Shown here one piece after another: positions 28,827 to 37,882 of a stretch of 64,000 nt of DNA. The stretch comes from Deltaproteobacteria bacterium (GTDB lineage: Bacteria > Myxococcota > Myxococcia > Myxococcales > 40CM-4-68-19): contig VBKL01000046.1 in the NCBI GenBank assembly GCA_005879805.1, forward strand, positions 18,139 to 82,138. Reading direction: 5' to 3'. The notes below the pieces were generated by a model, which saw only the letters and a program-made list of their open reading frames with translations, searched no databases and was not told the DNA's origin. Both the position numbers and the translations under genes were made by a program. Position 1 is the stretch's first letter. Every line of letters starts with the position of its first letter.

Positions 28827-29366
28827 ATGAGTTCCGGCTACGGGTTCGAGGGAGCGCTGCGGCCGCACTTCGCCGCCGCGCACAATCTTGCCCGCTGGCT
28901 GACGCGAACCCAGGCCGACGCCGAGGACGCACTGCAGGAATCGGTGTTGCGAGCTTTTCGATCGTGGCAAGCCGCCCGTCCCTCGAGCCCGCGAGCGTGG
29001 CTCCTGCGCATCGTGAGGAACTGCTGCTACGACCTGCGCAAGGAGCGCGACCGCGACCCGGTCGAGGGAGCCGTCGACGTGGACGCGATCGCCGAAGGCT
29101 CCAATGCCGTGGTGGGCCTCCCGGCAGACGGTCCCGAGGTGCGCCTTCTGCGCATGGCCGACGGCGAGGCGCTCCAGCACGCGCTCTTCGCGCTCGCGCC
29201 GGAGTTCCGCGAGGTCTTCCTGCTCCGCGAGATCGAAGGCCTCTCCTACAAGGAGATCGCCGACGTCGCGGGCGTTCCGATCGGGACGGTGATGTCGCGA
29301 CTTTCGCGCGCACGCGCCCAGCTCCGGACGCTCCTCGCCGGCGAGAGGCGGAAGGAGACCGCATGA
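28827..29366 (+). CDS. ECF RNA polymerase sigma factor
   Basis: TQADAEDALQESVLRAFRSW (region 2), LAPEFREVFLLREIEGLSYKEIADVAGVPIGTVMSRLSRAR (region 4). Confidence 0.95.
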   Translation: MSSGYGFEGALRPHFAAAHNLARWLTRTQADAEDALQESVLRAFRSWQAARPSSPRAWLLRIVRNCCYDLRKERDRDPVEGAVDVDAIAEGSNAVVGLPADGPEVRLLRMADGEALQHALFALAPEFREVFLLREIEGLSYKEIADVAGVPIGTVMSRLSRARAQLRTLLAGERRKETA

Positions 29367-30100
29367 CCTGCAACGAAGCTTCCCGCCTGATCGGCCCCTT
29401 CGTCGATGACGAGCTCGACGTCCGTTCCGCGGTCGACGTCGAAGGTCACCTCGCCCGCTGCGCCGCATGCGCGCAGGAGAAGAGCGAGATCACGGCGCTG
29501 CGCGACACGGTGCGCGAGCGGCTGCCGCGGTTCGACCCGCCGGACGGCCTCGAAGATCGGCTCTTCCGCGCGACCCGGGTGGTCGCGCTCCCGAAGCGAC
29601 GGATTCCGTGGCGCGGCGCGGCGCTGGTGGCCGCCGCGGCTTGTGCGACGCTCGTCGCCGCTTCCACCTTGCATCCCGCGCGCGACGCCGCTGTCGAGGA
29701 GATCGTCGACGCCCACGTCCGCTCGCTGCAGGCGCAGCACCTGACCGACGTGGCCTCGTCCGATCAGCACACCGTCAAGCCGTGGTTCCAGGGCCGCATC
29801 GATTTCGCGGTGCCGGCGCGCGACTTCGCCGATCGGGGTTTCGTGCTCGCCGGTGGCCGCCTCGACGTGCTCTCCGGTCACCCGGCGGCGGCGCTCGTGT
29901 ATCGCAGGCGGCAACACGTGCTGAACCTCTTCGTCGCGCCTGCTTCCACCGACGAGCCACGGCGCGATTTCTCCCTGCGCGGGTACCGGATCGCCACCTG
30001 GACGCAGGACGGGCTGCGATACCGCCTCGTCTCCGACGTCCCGGCTTCCGAGAGCGACGAGTTGATCTCGCTCTTGCGCGGCGCCGACTCTTCGCGCTGA
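29363..30100 (+). CDS. Anti-sigma factor with zinc-finger-like N-terminus and one TM segment
   Basis: HLARCAACAQEK (HxxxCxxC), TM GAALVAAAACATLVAAS; ATGA overlap with sigma gene. Confidence 0.9.
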   Translation: MTCNEASRLIGPFVDDELDVRSAVDVEGHLARCAACAQEKSEITALRDTVRERLPRFDPPDGLEDRLFRATRVVALPKRRIPWRGAALVAAAACATLVAASTLHPARDAAVEEIVDAHVRSLQAQHLTDVASSDQHTVKPWFQGRIDFAVPARDFADRGFVLAGGRLDVLSGHPAAALVYRRRQHVLNLFVAPASTDEPRRDFSLRGYRIATWTQDGLRYRLVSDVPASESDELISLLRGADSSR

Positions 30101-30127
30101 CGACTTCGCCGCGATTTCATTCCCGGA

Positions 30128-30153
30128 GGAATGACACGCGTCTCCTCGCGGTC
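30128..30153 (+). promoter_or_regulatory. Putative ECF-sigma promoter: GGAATGA-N16-GTC
   Basis: Matches motif upstream of the sigma operon; precedes ORF at 30202. Confidence 0.45.
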
Positions 30154-30201
30154 GGAATGGCCGACGGGTCACCAACCCGGCCACAAAAAGGAGATGCAAA
30201 A

Positions 30202-30582
30202 ATGAGAATTCTTTCGCGGATTGCCCTCCCCCTCTTCGCGCTCGCCGCTTCCTGCGCCGCCCTCCGGACGCAGATTCACGACGCGCCGATCGCCGTGCTG
30301 GACGGAAACGGGATCACCTCTCCCGAGATGACGGTCGATTCGGGCAGCACGGTCACCTTCCTCAACGGCGACTCGAGGCCGCATCAGATCTATTCACCCG
30401 AATGCTCCGAGCTCGACTCGACCTTGCTGCGGCCCGGCGAGTCGTACCGGACCGCGCTCCTGTCAGGGCCCAAGCTGTGCCACTTCCAGGACCTGCTCGC
30501 GCCCTCCGCCGGTGCGTATTCCGGAACGGTCGACGTGCGCCAGGCGCCGCGCGATGAGCTCTCCATCGACAGCCCGAGCTAG
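30202..30582 (+). CDS. Small exported cupredoxin-like protein
   Basis: Signal/lipobox LFALAASCAA; SGSTVTFLNGDSRPHQIYSPEC...GPKLCHFQDLLAPSAGAYSGTVDV resembles plastocyanin-type His/Cys region; strong RBS. Confidence 0.7.
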   Translation: MRILSRIALPLFALAASCAALRTQIHDAPIAVLDGNGITSPEMTVDSGSTVTFLNGDSRPHQIYSPECSELDSTLLRPGESYRTALLSGPKLCHFQDLLAPSAGAYSGTVDVRQAPRDELSIDSPS

Positions 30583-30672
30583 GCGTGGACGCGGGTCCCC
30601 TTGACGGAGACGCCGTGCGCGGAGCAGCGTGCGCGGCGTTTCCGGGGAAATCCATTCAAGGAGGGACCGATC

Positions 30673-31830
30673 ATGCAGCTTCGTCTGCTCGTTTCCGTCG
30701 CTTCGCTCGGCGCCGCGTTCGCGGCCATGCCGGGCTGTTCCGGAGAGGAATCCGCCGCCGGCATCGGCGCGGCATCGGCGAACGCCGACGTACGCCGGCC
30801 CGCGGTCCCGACCCTCACGCCGCAGCAGAGCGGCACCGTCAACCGGCTGCAGGCGGTCAGCCCGGTCAACGCGAAAGTAGTGTGGGCGAGCGGCGTGGGA
30901 GGCACCTTCGCTCTCACTACCGACGGGGGCGCGCACTGGCGATCGCGCGTCGTCGCCGGCGCCGAGACCCTTCAATTCCGCGACGTCGAAGGCGTGAGCG
31001 AAAAGGTCGCGTACCTGCTCTCCGCCGGAGTTGGGACCGACTCGCGCATCTACAAGACCGAGGACGGCGGCGACACCTGGACCTTGCAGTTCCAGAACCA
31101 GGATCCGAACGGGTTCTACGACTGCTTCGCCTTCTTCACCCCGCGCCGGGGGATCACCATGGCGGATTCCGTCGACGGACGGTTCCCCGTGATCCGGACC
31201 ACCGACGGGCGCACCTGGAAGGACATCGGCAACAACTTGCCCCGCGCCCAGGACGGCGAGTCGGCGTTCGCGGCGAGCGGAACCTGCATCGCGACCCAGG
31301 GTGAGAGGCGCGCCTGGATCGGCACCGGCGTCGGGAAGGATCCACGCATCATCGCCACCACCGACGGGGGAGATTCGTGGGCGGCGTTCGTCGTCGATCC
31401 CATCGTTCATGGACCGTTGGCAGGAATCTTCACCGTAGCGTTCCGCGATGCCTCCCACGGCATCGTCGGCGGCGGCGACCTCGGCGCTGCTGCCGACGCG
31501 TTCACGGACAACGTGGCCCGCTCGCGAGACGGTGGAAAGACCTGGCAGGCCGGTGTCCACACACCGTTCCCCGGCGCAACTTTCGGCCTCGCCTACGCCA
31601 GCGGCCGTGCCCGCGGCGACGATGGAGATGAGGGCGACGATGACGGCGGGAATCGTTTCGCGCGGACGGTGGTCTTCACGGGCCCCGGTGGCTCGGCCTT
31701 CACCCCGGACGAGGGGGATAGCTTCGTCCCCCTGCCCGGCCTGACGAACTTCTGGGCCGTCGCCTTCGACAATCCCCGCGCCGGCTGGATCGTCGGCACG
31801 CAAGGACGGATCGTCAAAATCACCTTCTAG
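30673..31830 (+). CDS. Exported BNR/YCF48-like beta-propeller lipoprotein
   Basis: Repeated TTDGGAHWRS, TEDGGDTWTLQ, TTDGRTWKDI, TTDGGDSWAAF, SRDGGKTWQAG. Confidence 0.85.
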   Translation: MQLRLLVSVASLGAAFAAMPGCSGEESAAGIGAASANADVRRPAVPTLTPQQSGTVNRLQAVSPVNAKVVWASGVGGTFALTTDGGAHWRSRVVAGAETLQFRDVEGVSEKVAYLLSAGVGTDSRIYKTEDGGDTWTLQFQNQDPNGFYDCFAFFTPRRGITMADSVDGRFPVIRTTDGRTWKDIGNNLPRAQDGESAFAASGTCIATQGERRAWIGTGVGKDPRIIATTDGGDSWAAFVVDPIVHGPLAGIFTVAFRDASHGIVGGGDLGAAADAFTDNVARSRDGGKTWQAGVHTPFPGATFGLAYASGRARGDDGDEGDDDGGNRFARTVVFTGPGGSAFTPDEGDSFVPLPGLTNFWAVAFDNPRAGWIVGTQGRIVKITF

Positions 31831-31957
31831 TCGTCGTCGTCGGAGACGTCGGCAGGTCTGGAAGAATGACGACGCCGACGCCTCCGAACCATCCGCCGTC
31901 GAAGACGCGATCGAGCGCCAGATCGGTAAACGCGGTCCGCTGATAGTGACTCAAGAC

Positions 31958-32010
31958 GAGTCGTTACAAAAGGGGACGGTAACAATGTGGCCGGGTTGTA
32001 AACGACTCGC
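31958..32010. repeat. Inverted repeat upstream of beta-propeller gene
   Basis: cgagtcgttacaa (31958-31970) versus ttgtaaacgactcg (31997-32010), one-base insertion. Confidence 0.5.
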
Positions 32011-32137
32011 GTAAGCCCCATATCGACTTACGTCCGAGAGACGACTGCCGGAGATTGGCGACGGACTTGACTTGATTTTGCAAAGAGCGTTTTGTCCGGC
32101 GCGTTCGAGGGGAAATTTCCAAAATCGGAGGTTTGTC

Positions 32138-33325
32138 ATGTCGCGCAGGTCTACCCCGGCGTTGGCCGTGGCAGCCGTAGGCTTCTTCCTCTGGAGCGCT
32201 TCTGCGCTTGCCGATCGGGGCGGAGCCGGTCAGGCAGTGAAGCTCATCCGGACCATCCCCGTTCCGGGGCTCACCGTGTTCGACATCAGCTTCGTCGACG
32301 CGGGGACGCAGACCTACTTCCTCGCCGATCGCTCGAACAGGACCATCGACGTCGTCGATGCCAGAAACGACGTGCTGCTCCGCCAGATCAGCGGCAACTT
32401 CAAGGGATTCACCGGCAACAACGACACCTCCGGACCGAACGGGGTGGTGGTTTCCGGCCACTGGCTCTTCGTCACCGACGCTCCGAGCCGCATCGTGACC
32501 ATCGACCTGCGGACCGATCGGATCGTGAGCGAAGTCTCCACCGGCGGCGCTCCCGGATTGCGCGCCGACGAAGTGGCTTTCGACCCGGTGCACAACCTGC
32601 TCCTGCCGGTGAACAACGCCGACAGCCCGCCGTTCGCAAGCTTGATCAAGGTCGATCCCGCTACCGGCAAGCTCACGCTCTTGACGCGGATCACCTTCGA
32701 GAACGCGACCAACGGCGCCGAGCAGCCGATCTTCAACCGGAGCACCGGGAAGTTCTACATCTCCATTCCCGAAGTGGATGGAATCACCGCCAACGGCGCG
32801 GTCGGGGTGATCAGCACCAGCGGCGTCCTCGAGAAGGAAATGCCGGTGAAGTTCTGCCAGCCCGCCGGGCTCTCCCTGGGACCGAACAACGACATGCTGC
32901 TCGGCTGCAGCGTGGTCTTCGATACGGCAGGAAATCCCTTCACCCCCGCCGACCCGAATGCCGCGGCACCGACCCAGATCATCATGGACGCGAACGGCTC
33001 GATCGACGCGGTGATCGCGGGCGTGGGCGGCTCCGACGAGGTCTGGTTCAACCCCGGCGACGGGCGCTTCTACACGGCCTCGCGGAACAACCCGAGCGGC
33101 CCGGTGCTCGGCGTCATCGACGCGCGCACCCAGACGCTGGTGCAGGTCACGCCTACCGTGAACCGGCCGCCGGGGACGGCGCACTCGGTCGCCGTCAATC
33201 CGCACAACAATCACGTCTTCGTGCCGCTGCCCCCGAACAACGTCCTCGCCGCTCCAGCGGGCGACGCCAGCGCGAATTGCCTGAGGGGCTGCATCGCAGT
33301 GTTCGCGGCCCCGGATCGCGACTAA
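32138..33325 (+). CDS. Exported YVTN/NHL-like beta-propeller protein
   Basis: Signal peptide ...AAVGFFLWSASALA; DRSNRTIDVVDARNDVLL, PSRIVTIDLRTDRIVSEVSTGG repeats. Confidence 0.8.
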   Translation: MSRRSTPALAVAAVGFFLWSASALADRGGAGQAVKLIRTIPVPGLTVFDISFVDAGTQTYFLADRSNRTIDVVDARNDVLLRQISGNFKGFTGNNDTSGPNGVVVSGHWLFVTDAPSRIVTIDLRTDRIVSEVSTGGAPGLRADEVAFDPVHNLLLPVNNADSPPFASLIKVDPATGKLTLLTRITFENATNGAEQPIFNRSTGKFYISIPEVDGITANGAVGVISTSGVLEKEMPVKFCQPAGLSLGPNNDMLLGCSVVFDTAGNPFTPADPNAAAPTQIIMDANGSIDAVIAGVGGSDEVWFNPGDGRFYTASRNNPSGPVLGVIDARTQTLVQVTPTVNRPPGTAHSVAVNPHNNHVFVPLPPNNVLAAPAGDASANCLRGCIAVFAAPDRD

Positions 33326-33336
33326 GGGAGGCCGCG

Positions 33337-34917
33337 CTACACCGGCTGCGCCGGCCGGGGAGCGGGACGCAGTGGAACCGAAGGCGCGGGGCGCGATTCG
33401 GACGCCGCATAGGCGTTCGGATCGTGCCGCAGCGCTCCCTTCGGCAACGAGCTCCACATCGGTCCCAGATCGTGCCGGGCCTGCGCGACGTAGAACTCGG
33501 GCAGCTCGTCGCTCTTCTGCTCGAAATAGCGGCGCAGCGTCAGATCGGAATCCAGACGGCGGCGGATCTCCGTGTAGTACTTGATCCTGCCGAATCCCTC
33601 GGAAGAGATGGCGCGGACGACGTTCATCCAGCGTGGGATGGCGCCCACGGTAGCCTCGAACCGGCGCCCGATCGCCTTCCAGGAAAACGCGAATCGCGTT
33701 AGGTCGATCACCTGATCGTAGAACGCCGGCCAGGAGTAGTTCCGCGGCCGCACGTTCATCGCCCGGTTGTTGTCGAGGAAGTGGAAGGGGAAGGGAAGCA
33801 CTCGTCCGTCGCGCTGCAGGTCGAGGTTGATCGGCGCCGCCCTCCCGAACGCCGAGAGCAACGAGAATCCCGGAAAGGCGCCCGGCGTTCGCCGCAAGAA
33901 CTCCTTGGTAAGCTCGAACGGCTCCGGCCCTTCGTCACAATCGAGCCCGACGACGAAGTTGGTTTGCACATATGGCAGGTAGCGCAAGATCAGGTTCACG
34001 TGCTCGGAGACCTGGCGGACCTTTTCCATCCCGACATTGCGCCCCGTCTTCGATTTGTTCCCGAGCTCGTACCAGGACTCGATGCCGGGGAGGACGGCCT
34101 TGAACCCGTTCTTGCGCAGCCGGCGCAGGTGGTCCTCGCCCAGCAGCGAGAGGCTGCTCTCGGCGATGAAGTCGATGCTGTCCGGAGGCACCGCCTCCTC
34201 GATGGCGTTCATCGTGTCGTCGAAGCGCACCCCGAAGTTCGGATCGTGCCAGGCGACGCGAGGCCGCTTCACGGTACGCCGCAGGAAACGGAGGTCTTCC
34301 TTCATGACCTCGACGTCGAGCGGCTGGTACGGCACCACCGAGTCGATGCAGAAACTACAAGTATACGGACATCCCAGGCTCCCCAGCATGGGGACGATCT
34401 TCAACAGCGGCGCCTTGCGCAGCGTGCGGGCGATGAACTTCCAGCGCTGCTGCACGCCGGGAAGCTCGCGCGGCTGCTGCTTCGCCGCGAGGACCACTCC
34501 CTCGGGCCGGTGGACCGAGCAATCCCGCAGCACCTCGCGGATCACGTTCCGGTCGGTGAAGCCGAGGACGTAGTCGAAGTACTTGCGAGCGTCTTCCGGA
34601 TAGCAGCGCGCATGCGGCCCGCCCAGGACGGTCACCGCTCCTTGCGCCCGGAACCGGTTGCTGAGCGAGTACGCGAGGAGCGCAGCCTCGGTGAAGGCGC
34701 CGATGAAGACTAGATCGACGGAGCCGGGAAGCTCCTTGGAGATCTCTTCCAGCCCCGTGTAGCAGACGAAGTCGACCTCGTGCCCCTCCGCCTCGCACCA
34801 GACCGCGACCACCTGGGGCATGATGCTGGCGAGGTTCGCGTGCATCACCCGCGCGTAGAGCGACCGCGTCGGGCCTTTGGTGACCAGATCGACCACTGCA
34901 ATACGCAGGCGGCGCAT
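33337..34917 (-). CDS. B12-binding-domain radical SAM protein
   Basis: GCPYTCSFC (Cx3Cx2C); N-terminal VLGGPHARCYPEDARKYFDYVLGF. Confidence 0.93.
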   Translation of the reverse strand: MRRLRIAVVDLVTKGPTRSLYARVMHANLASIMPQVVAVWCEAEGHEVDFVCYTGLEEISKELPGSVDLVFIGAFTEAALLAYSLSNRFRAQGAVTVLGGPHARCYPEDARKYFDYVLGFTDRNVIREVLRDCSVHRPEGVVLAAKQQPRELPGVQQRWKFIARTLRKAPLLKIVPMLGSLGCPYTCSFCIDSVVPYQPLDVEVMKEDLRFLRRTVKRPRVAWHDPNFGVRFDDTMNAIEEAVPPDSIDFIAESSLSLLGEDHLRRLRKNGFKAVLPGIESWYELGNKSKTGRNVGMEKVRQVSEHVNLILRYLPYVQTNFVVGLDCDEGPEPFELTKEFLRRTPGAFPGFSLLSAFGRAAPINLDLQRDGRVLPFPFHFLDNNRAMNVRPRNYSWPAFYDQVIDLTRFAFSWKAIGRRFEATVGAIPRWMNVVRAISSEGFGRIKYYTEIRRRLDSDLTLRRYFEQKSDELPEFYVAQARHDLGPMWSSLPKGALRHDPNAYAASESRPAPSVPLRPAPRPAQPV

Positions 34918-35166
34918 CGTTCGCTCCCATCGGAACGCCAAGCGTCCCTGGGCCAGACGCCGCTGCACCGGGCGGAATGAGGCCGACCCTGAGTCCGCGA
35001 AGCCCTCGGTGCCGTACGGTTATCTTCGTACACCGTATCCGGAACCGACGCTACACCCTGTACGTGAAGCTGCTTAGGGCCTGTCCAGCCGCACCGCGGC
35101 AAATCCGTTGAAATATGCGGCGCGCCGGCGCGTGAGGGGGACACCTCACTCCCGAAGAGGCCACAA

Positions 35167-35577
35167 ATGACCATTTCCGCTCGTTCGCTCCTGGCACTCC
35201 CCGTTCTCGCGCTCGGCTTCGCCTGCGCCCACGATCTCAATTCAGTGATGACCGCTCGGGTGCTCTCCCGCTCGTCCGGCGCCGCCCGCGACGCCACCGG
35301 TCTCAAGCCCGCCGAAGGCGCGCACATCGCGCTCAACTGTCCCGGAGGCGAGCAGAAGGATCTCGGCACCACCGACTCGCTCGGCGAGCTGCGCACCGAG
35401 CAGCCCCAGGCCTTCCCGCTCGCGTGCTCCTTCGTAGTCGCCCAGCCGGGGTTCCAGCCCTACTCCGTGAAGATCTCCAACGTCTGCACCGAGACCGGAT
35501 CCGACGGATGCCAGCACGCCGATCTCCGCGCGATCCTCGCTTCGGGCGGTTCCGGCTCGGCCGGAGGCTCGCGCTAG
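35167..35577 (+). CDS. Putative lipoprotein
   Basis: [12 protein letters not shown] lipobox; 136 aa. Confidence 0.65.
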   Translation: MTISARSLLALPVLALGFACAHDLNSVMTARVLSRSSGAARDATGLKPAEGAHIALNCPGGEQKDLGTTDSLGELRTEQPQAFPLACSFVVAQPGFQPYSVKISNVCTETGSDGCQHADLRAILASGGSGSAGGSR

Positions 35578-35605
35578 CACTCCAGCGCAGCTCCCACTCA
35601 TCTTG

Positions 35606-35619
35606 TACGGCGCGCCGTA
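35606..35619. promoter_or_regulatory. Palindromic operator-like site upstream of kdgT-like gene
   Basis: tacggcgcgccgta, perfect 14-bp palindrome about 38 bp before ATG 35658. Confidence 0.4.
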
Positions 35620-35657
35620 TCGGAGCATCTTTCCCGTCCTCCGGAAGGACGGCGCGC

Positions 35658-36662
35658 ATGCAGGTGCCCATCAAGCGGACGATCGATCGCATTCCGGGTG
35701 GGATGATGATCGTCCCGCTCTTCAGCGCCGCCCTGATCCGCACCTTCGCCCCTGGCATTCCTTCGTTCTTCGGGTCGTTCACCGGGGCGCTCTTCACCGG
35801 CGCGCTCACCATCCTGGCGTGCTTCTACGTCTGCATGGGTGCGACCATCGAGATCAACGCGACCCCCTACATCCTCAAGAAGGGCGGAGCGCTGTTCGCG
35901 GCCAAGGTCGGGACCGCGGTCCTGCTCGGAATCATCCTCGGACGCATCTGGGGCGAGGGCCCAGTCGCCTACGGGCTCTTCGCCGGGATCTCCACCCTCG
36001 CCGTCGTCGCCGCCTTCAACGACACCAACGGCGGCCTCTACATGGCGCTCATGGGACAGTTCGGGTCGGCCAAGGACGTCGCGGCCTACTCGATCATGAG
36101 CGTCGAGTCCGGACCGTTCCTCACCATGGTGACTCTCGGGGTCGCCGGCCTCTCCGCCTTTCCCTGGCAGACCCTGGTCGGCGCCATCCTCCCGCTCGCC
36201 ATCGGGATGCTGCTCGGCAACCTGGACCGCGAGATGCGCGCCTTCCTCGGGAAGGCGGTTCCCGTATTCATCCCCTTCTTCGCTTTCGCCCTCGGCGCCG
36301 CCATCGATCTCGGGACCGTATGGAAGGCGGGCCTGCTCGGCGTCGGGCTGGGAGTGTCGGTGGTCTGCATCACCGGCATCGTCCTGTTCATCGTCGACAA
36401 GCTGACTGGTGGAAACGGGGTCGCGGGTCTTGCCGCCGCTTCCACCGCCGGAAACGCGGCGGCAGTGCCCGCCATCGTGGCCGCAGCCAACCCGGCCTAC
36501 AAGGCTGCAGCCGCTACCGCGACGGTGCTGGTCGCGACGAGCGTCGTTGTCACGGCCATCCTCGTGCCCATCGTCACCGCCTGGTGGTACCGCCGCGCCG
36601 GGCCGCCGCAGAGCGTGCACGAGGAGCAGGCAGCGAAGGCGAACACGGCCGCGGCGAGTTGA
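35658..36662 (+). CDS. kdgT: 2-keto-3-deoxygluconate permease family transporter
   Basis: [66 protein letters not shown]. Confidence 0.9.
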   Translation: MQVPIKRTIDRIPGGMMIVPLFSAALIRTFAPGIPSFFGSFTGALFTGALTILACFYVCMGATIEINATPYILKKGGALFAAKVGTAVLLGIILGRIWGEGPVAYGLFAGISTLAVVAAFNDTNGGLYMALMGQFGSAKDVAAYSIMSVESGPFLTMVTLGVAGLSAFPWQTLVGAILPLAIGMLLGNLDREMRAFLGKAVPVFIPFFAFALGAAIDLGTVWKAGLLGVGLGVSVVCITGIVLFIVDKLTGGNGVAGLAAASTAGNAAAVPAIVAAANPAYKAAAATATVLVATSVVVTAILVPIVTAWWYRRAGPPQSVHEEQAAKANTAAAS

Positions 36663-36666
36663 GGCC

Positions 36667-37881
36667 ATGCTGGAAGTCGCGGTCATCGCCGACGATCTCA
36701 CCGGCGCCGCCGACACCGGCATCGCCTTCGCGCTGGCTGGCGTCCCGACCTTCGTAGCGTTCGGGGAGAGGAACCCGCCCGCCGGATCCCGCGTCGTCGC
36801 CTTCGATACCGACAGCCGCGCTCTCGCCGCCGATGCGGCCGCCGCCCGCGCGAGCGCCGCCGCCACGCGCGCCTGCGAGCGCGGGGTACGGACCATCTAC
36901 AAGAAGATCGACTCCACGCTGCGCGGAAACGTCGGCGCGGAGGCCGCGGCCATCCTCCGCGCCGTGACCGCACGAGGGGAGCCGGGCGTCGTCATCGCCT
37001 GCCCTGCCTTCCCCGCCATGGGGCGGACCACCCGGGAGGGCCGCGTGTTCGTCTCGGGAACCGCGCTCGAGGAGACGGACGTGTGGCGCAAGTCGGGCAT
37101 GACGGGCCCGGCGGACCTCGCCTCCATGCTCGAGAAGAGCGGCCTGCGGACGGCGGTGGTGGATCTCCGCACCGTGCGCGAGGGCGCGCTGCCGGAGGGC
37201 CCGCAGGCGCTCGTCTGCGACGCGGAGGACGAGTCCGATCTGCGCCACATCGCGGAAGCGGGAGCGAAGCTGCGAGCGCGGGTCGTCTGGGTCGGTTCGG
37301 GCGGGCTCGCGCGCCATCTTCCCGCAGCTCTGGGTTTACGTGCCGAGGAATCCGGGAAGGCCCGGTTCGAGCCCCGCTCCGGCAGCATCCTCACGCTGGT
37401 CGGCAGCCGCTCCGAGGTCTCGCGCGAGCAGGCGCGGCAGCTTTGCCAGGAACCCGGCGTCGACTGCTTCGAGATCGACCCGGAAGCTCTTCTCGCGGGC
37501 CCGTCGTCGGAGAATTCCCGCGCCATCGCCAGCCTGCACAAGGCCCTCGCGGCGGGGCGGGACGCAGTGCTCCTCACCACCCTCGGCGACAAGGTGGATC
37601 TGAGCCACGCTCCGGCCATCGCCGCCGCCCTCGGACGGCTGGTGCCGCCGCTCTTCGAAACACTGGGCGGCCTTACGGCGACGGGCGGCGACATCGCGCG
37701 GGCCGTCCTCTCCTCGCTCGGTGCGAGCGGCATCCATCTCGTCGGTGAGGTGGAACCGGGAGTTCCGCTCGGACTCGCCGACACTCCGAAGCCCCTTCCC
37801 CTGGTCACCAAGGCAGGGGCATTCGGCAATTCTTCGACGCTGAAGCGCTGCCGCGCGGCGCTCGAGGGCAGGAGCAGCTGA
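36667..37881 (+). CDS. Four-carbon acid sugar kinase family protein (DUF1537; DtnK/OtnK-like)
   Basis: IADDLTGAADTGIAFA; YKKIDSTLRGNVGAE; PAFPAMGRTTREGRVFV; GGLTATGGDIARAVL. Confidence 0.93.
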   Translation: MLEVAVIADDLTGAADTGIAFALAGVPTFVAFGERNPPAGSRVVAFDTDSRALAADAAAARASAAATRACERGVRTIYKKIDSTLRGNVGAEAAAILRAVTARGEPGVVIACPAFPAMGRTTREGRVFVSGTALEETDVWRKSGMTGPADLASMLEKSGLRTAVVDLRTVREGALPEGPQALVCDAEDESDLRHIAEAGAKLRARVVWVGSGGLARHLPAALGLRAEESGKARFEPRSGSILTLVGSRSEVSREQARQLCQEPGVDCFEIDPEALLAGPSSENSRAIASLHKALAAGRDAVLLTTLGDKVDLSHAPAIAAALGRLVPPLFETLGGLTATGGDIARAVLSSLGASGIHLVGEVEPGVPLGLADTPKPLPLVTKAGAFGNSSTLKRCRAALEGRSS

Positions 37882-37882
37882 C

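Noticed and set aside
35007-35070. gtacaccgtat / ctacaccctgtacg repeats upstream of the radical SAM gene as an operator array
   Set aside because: Arms are short and imperfect; not distinguishable from chance.
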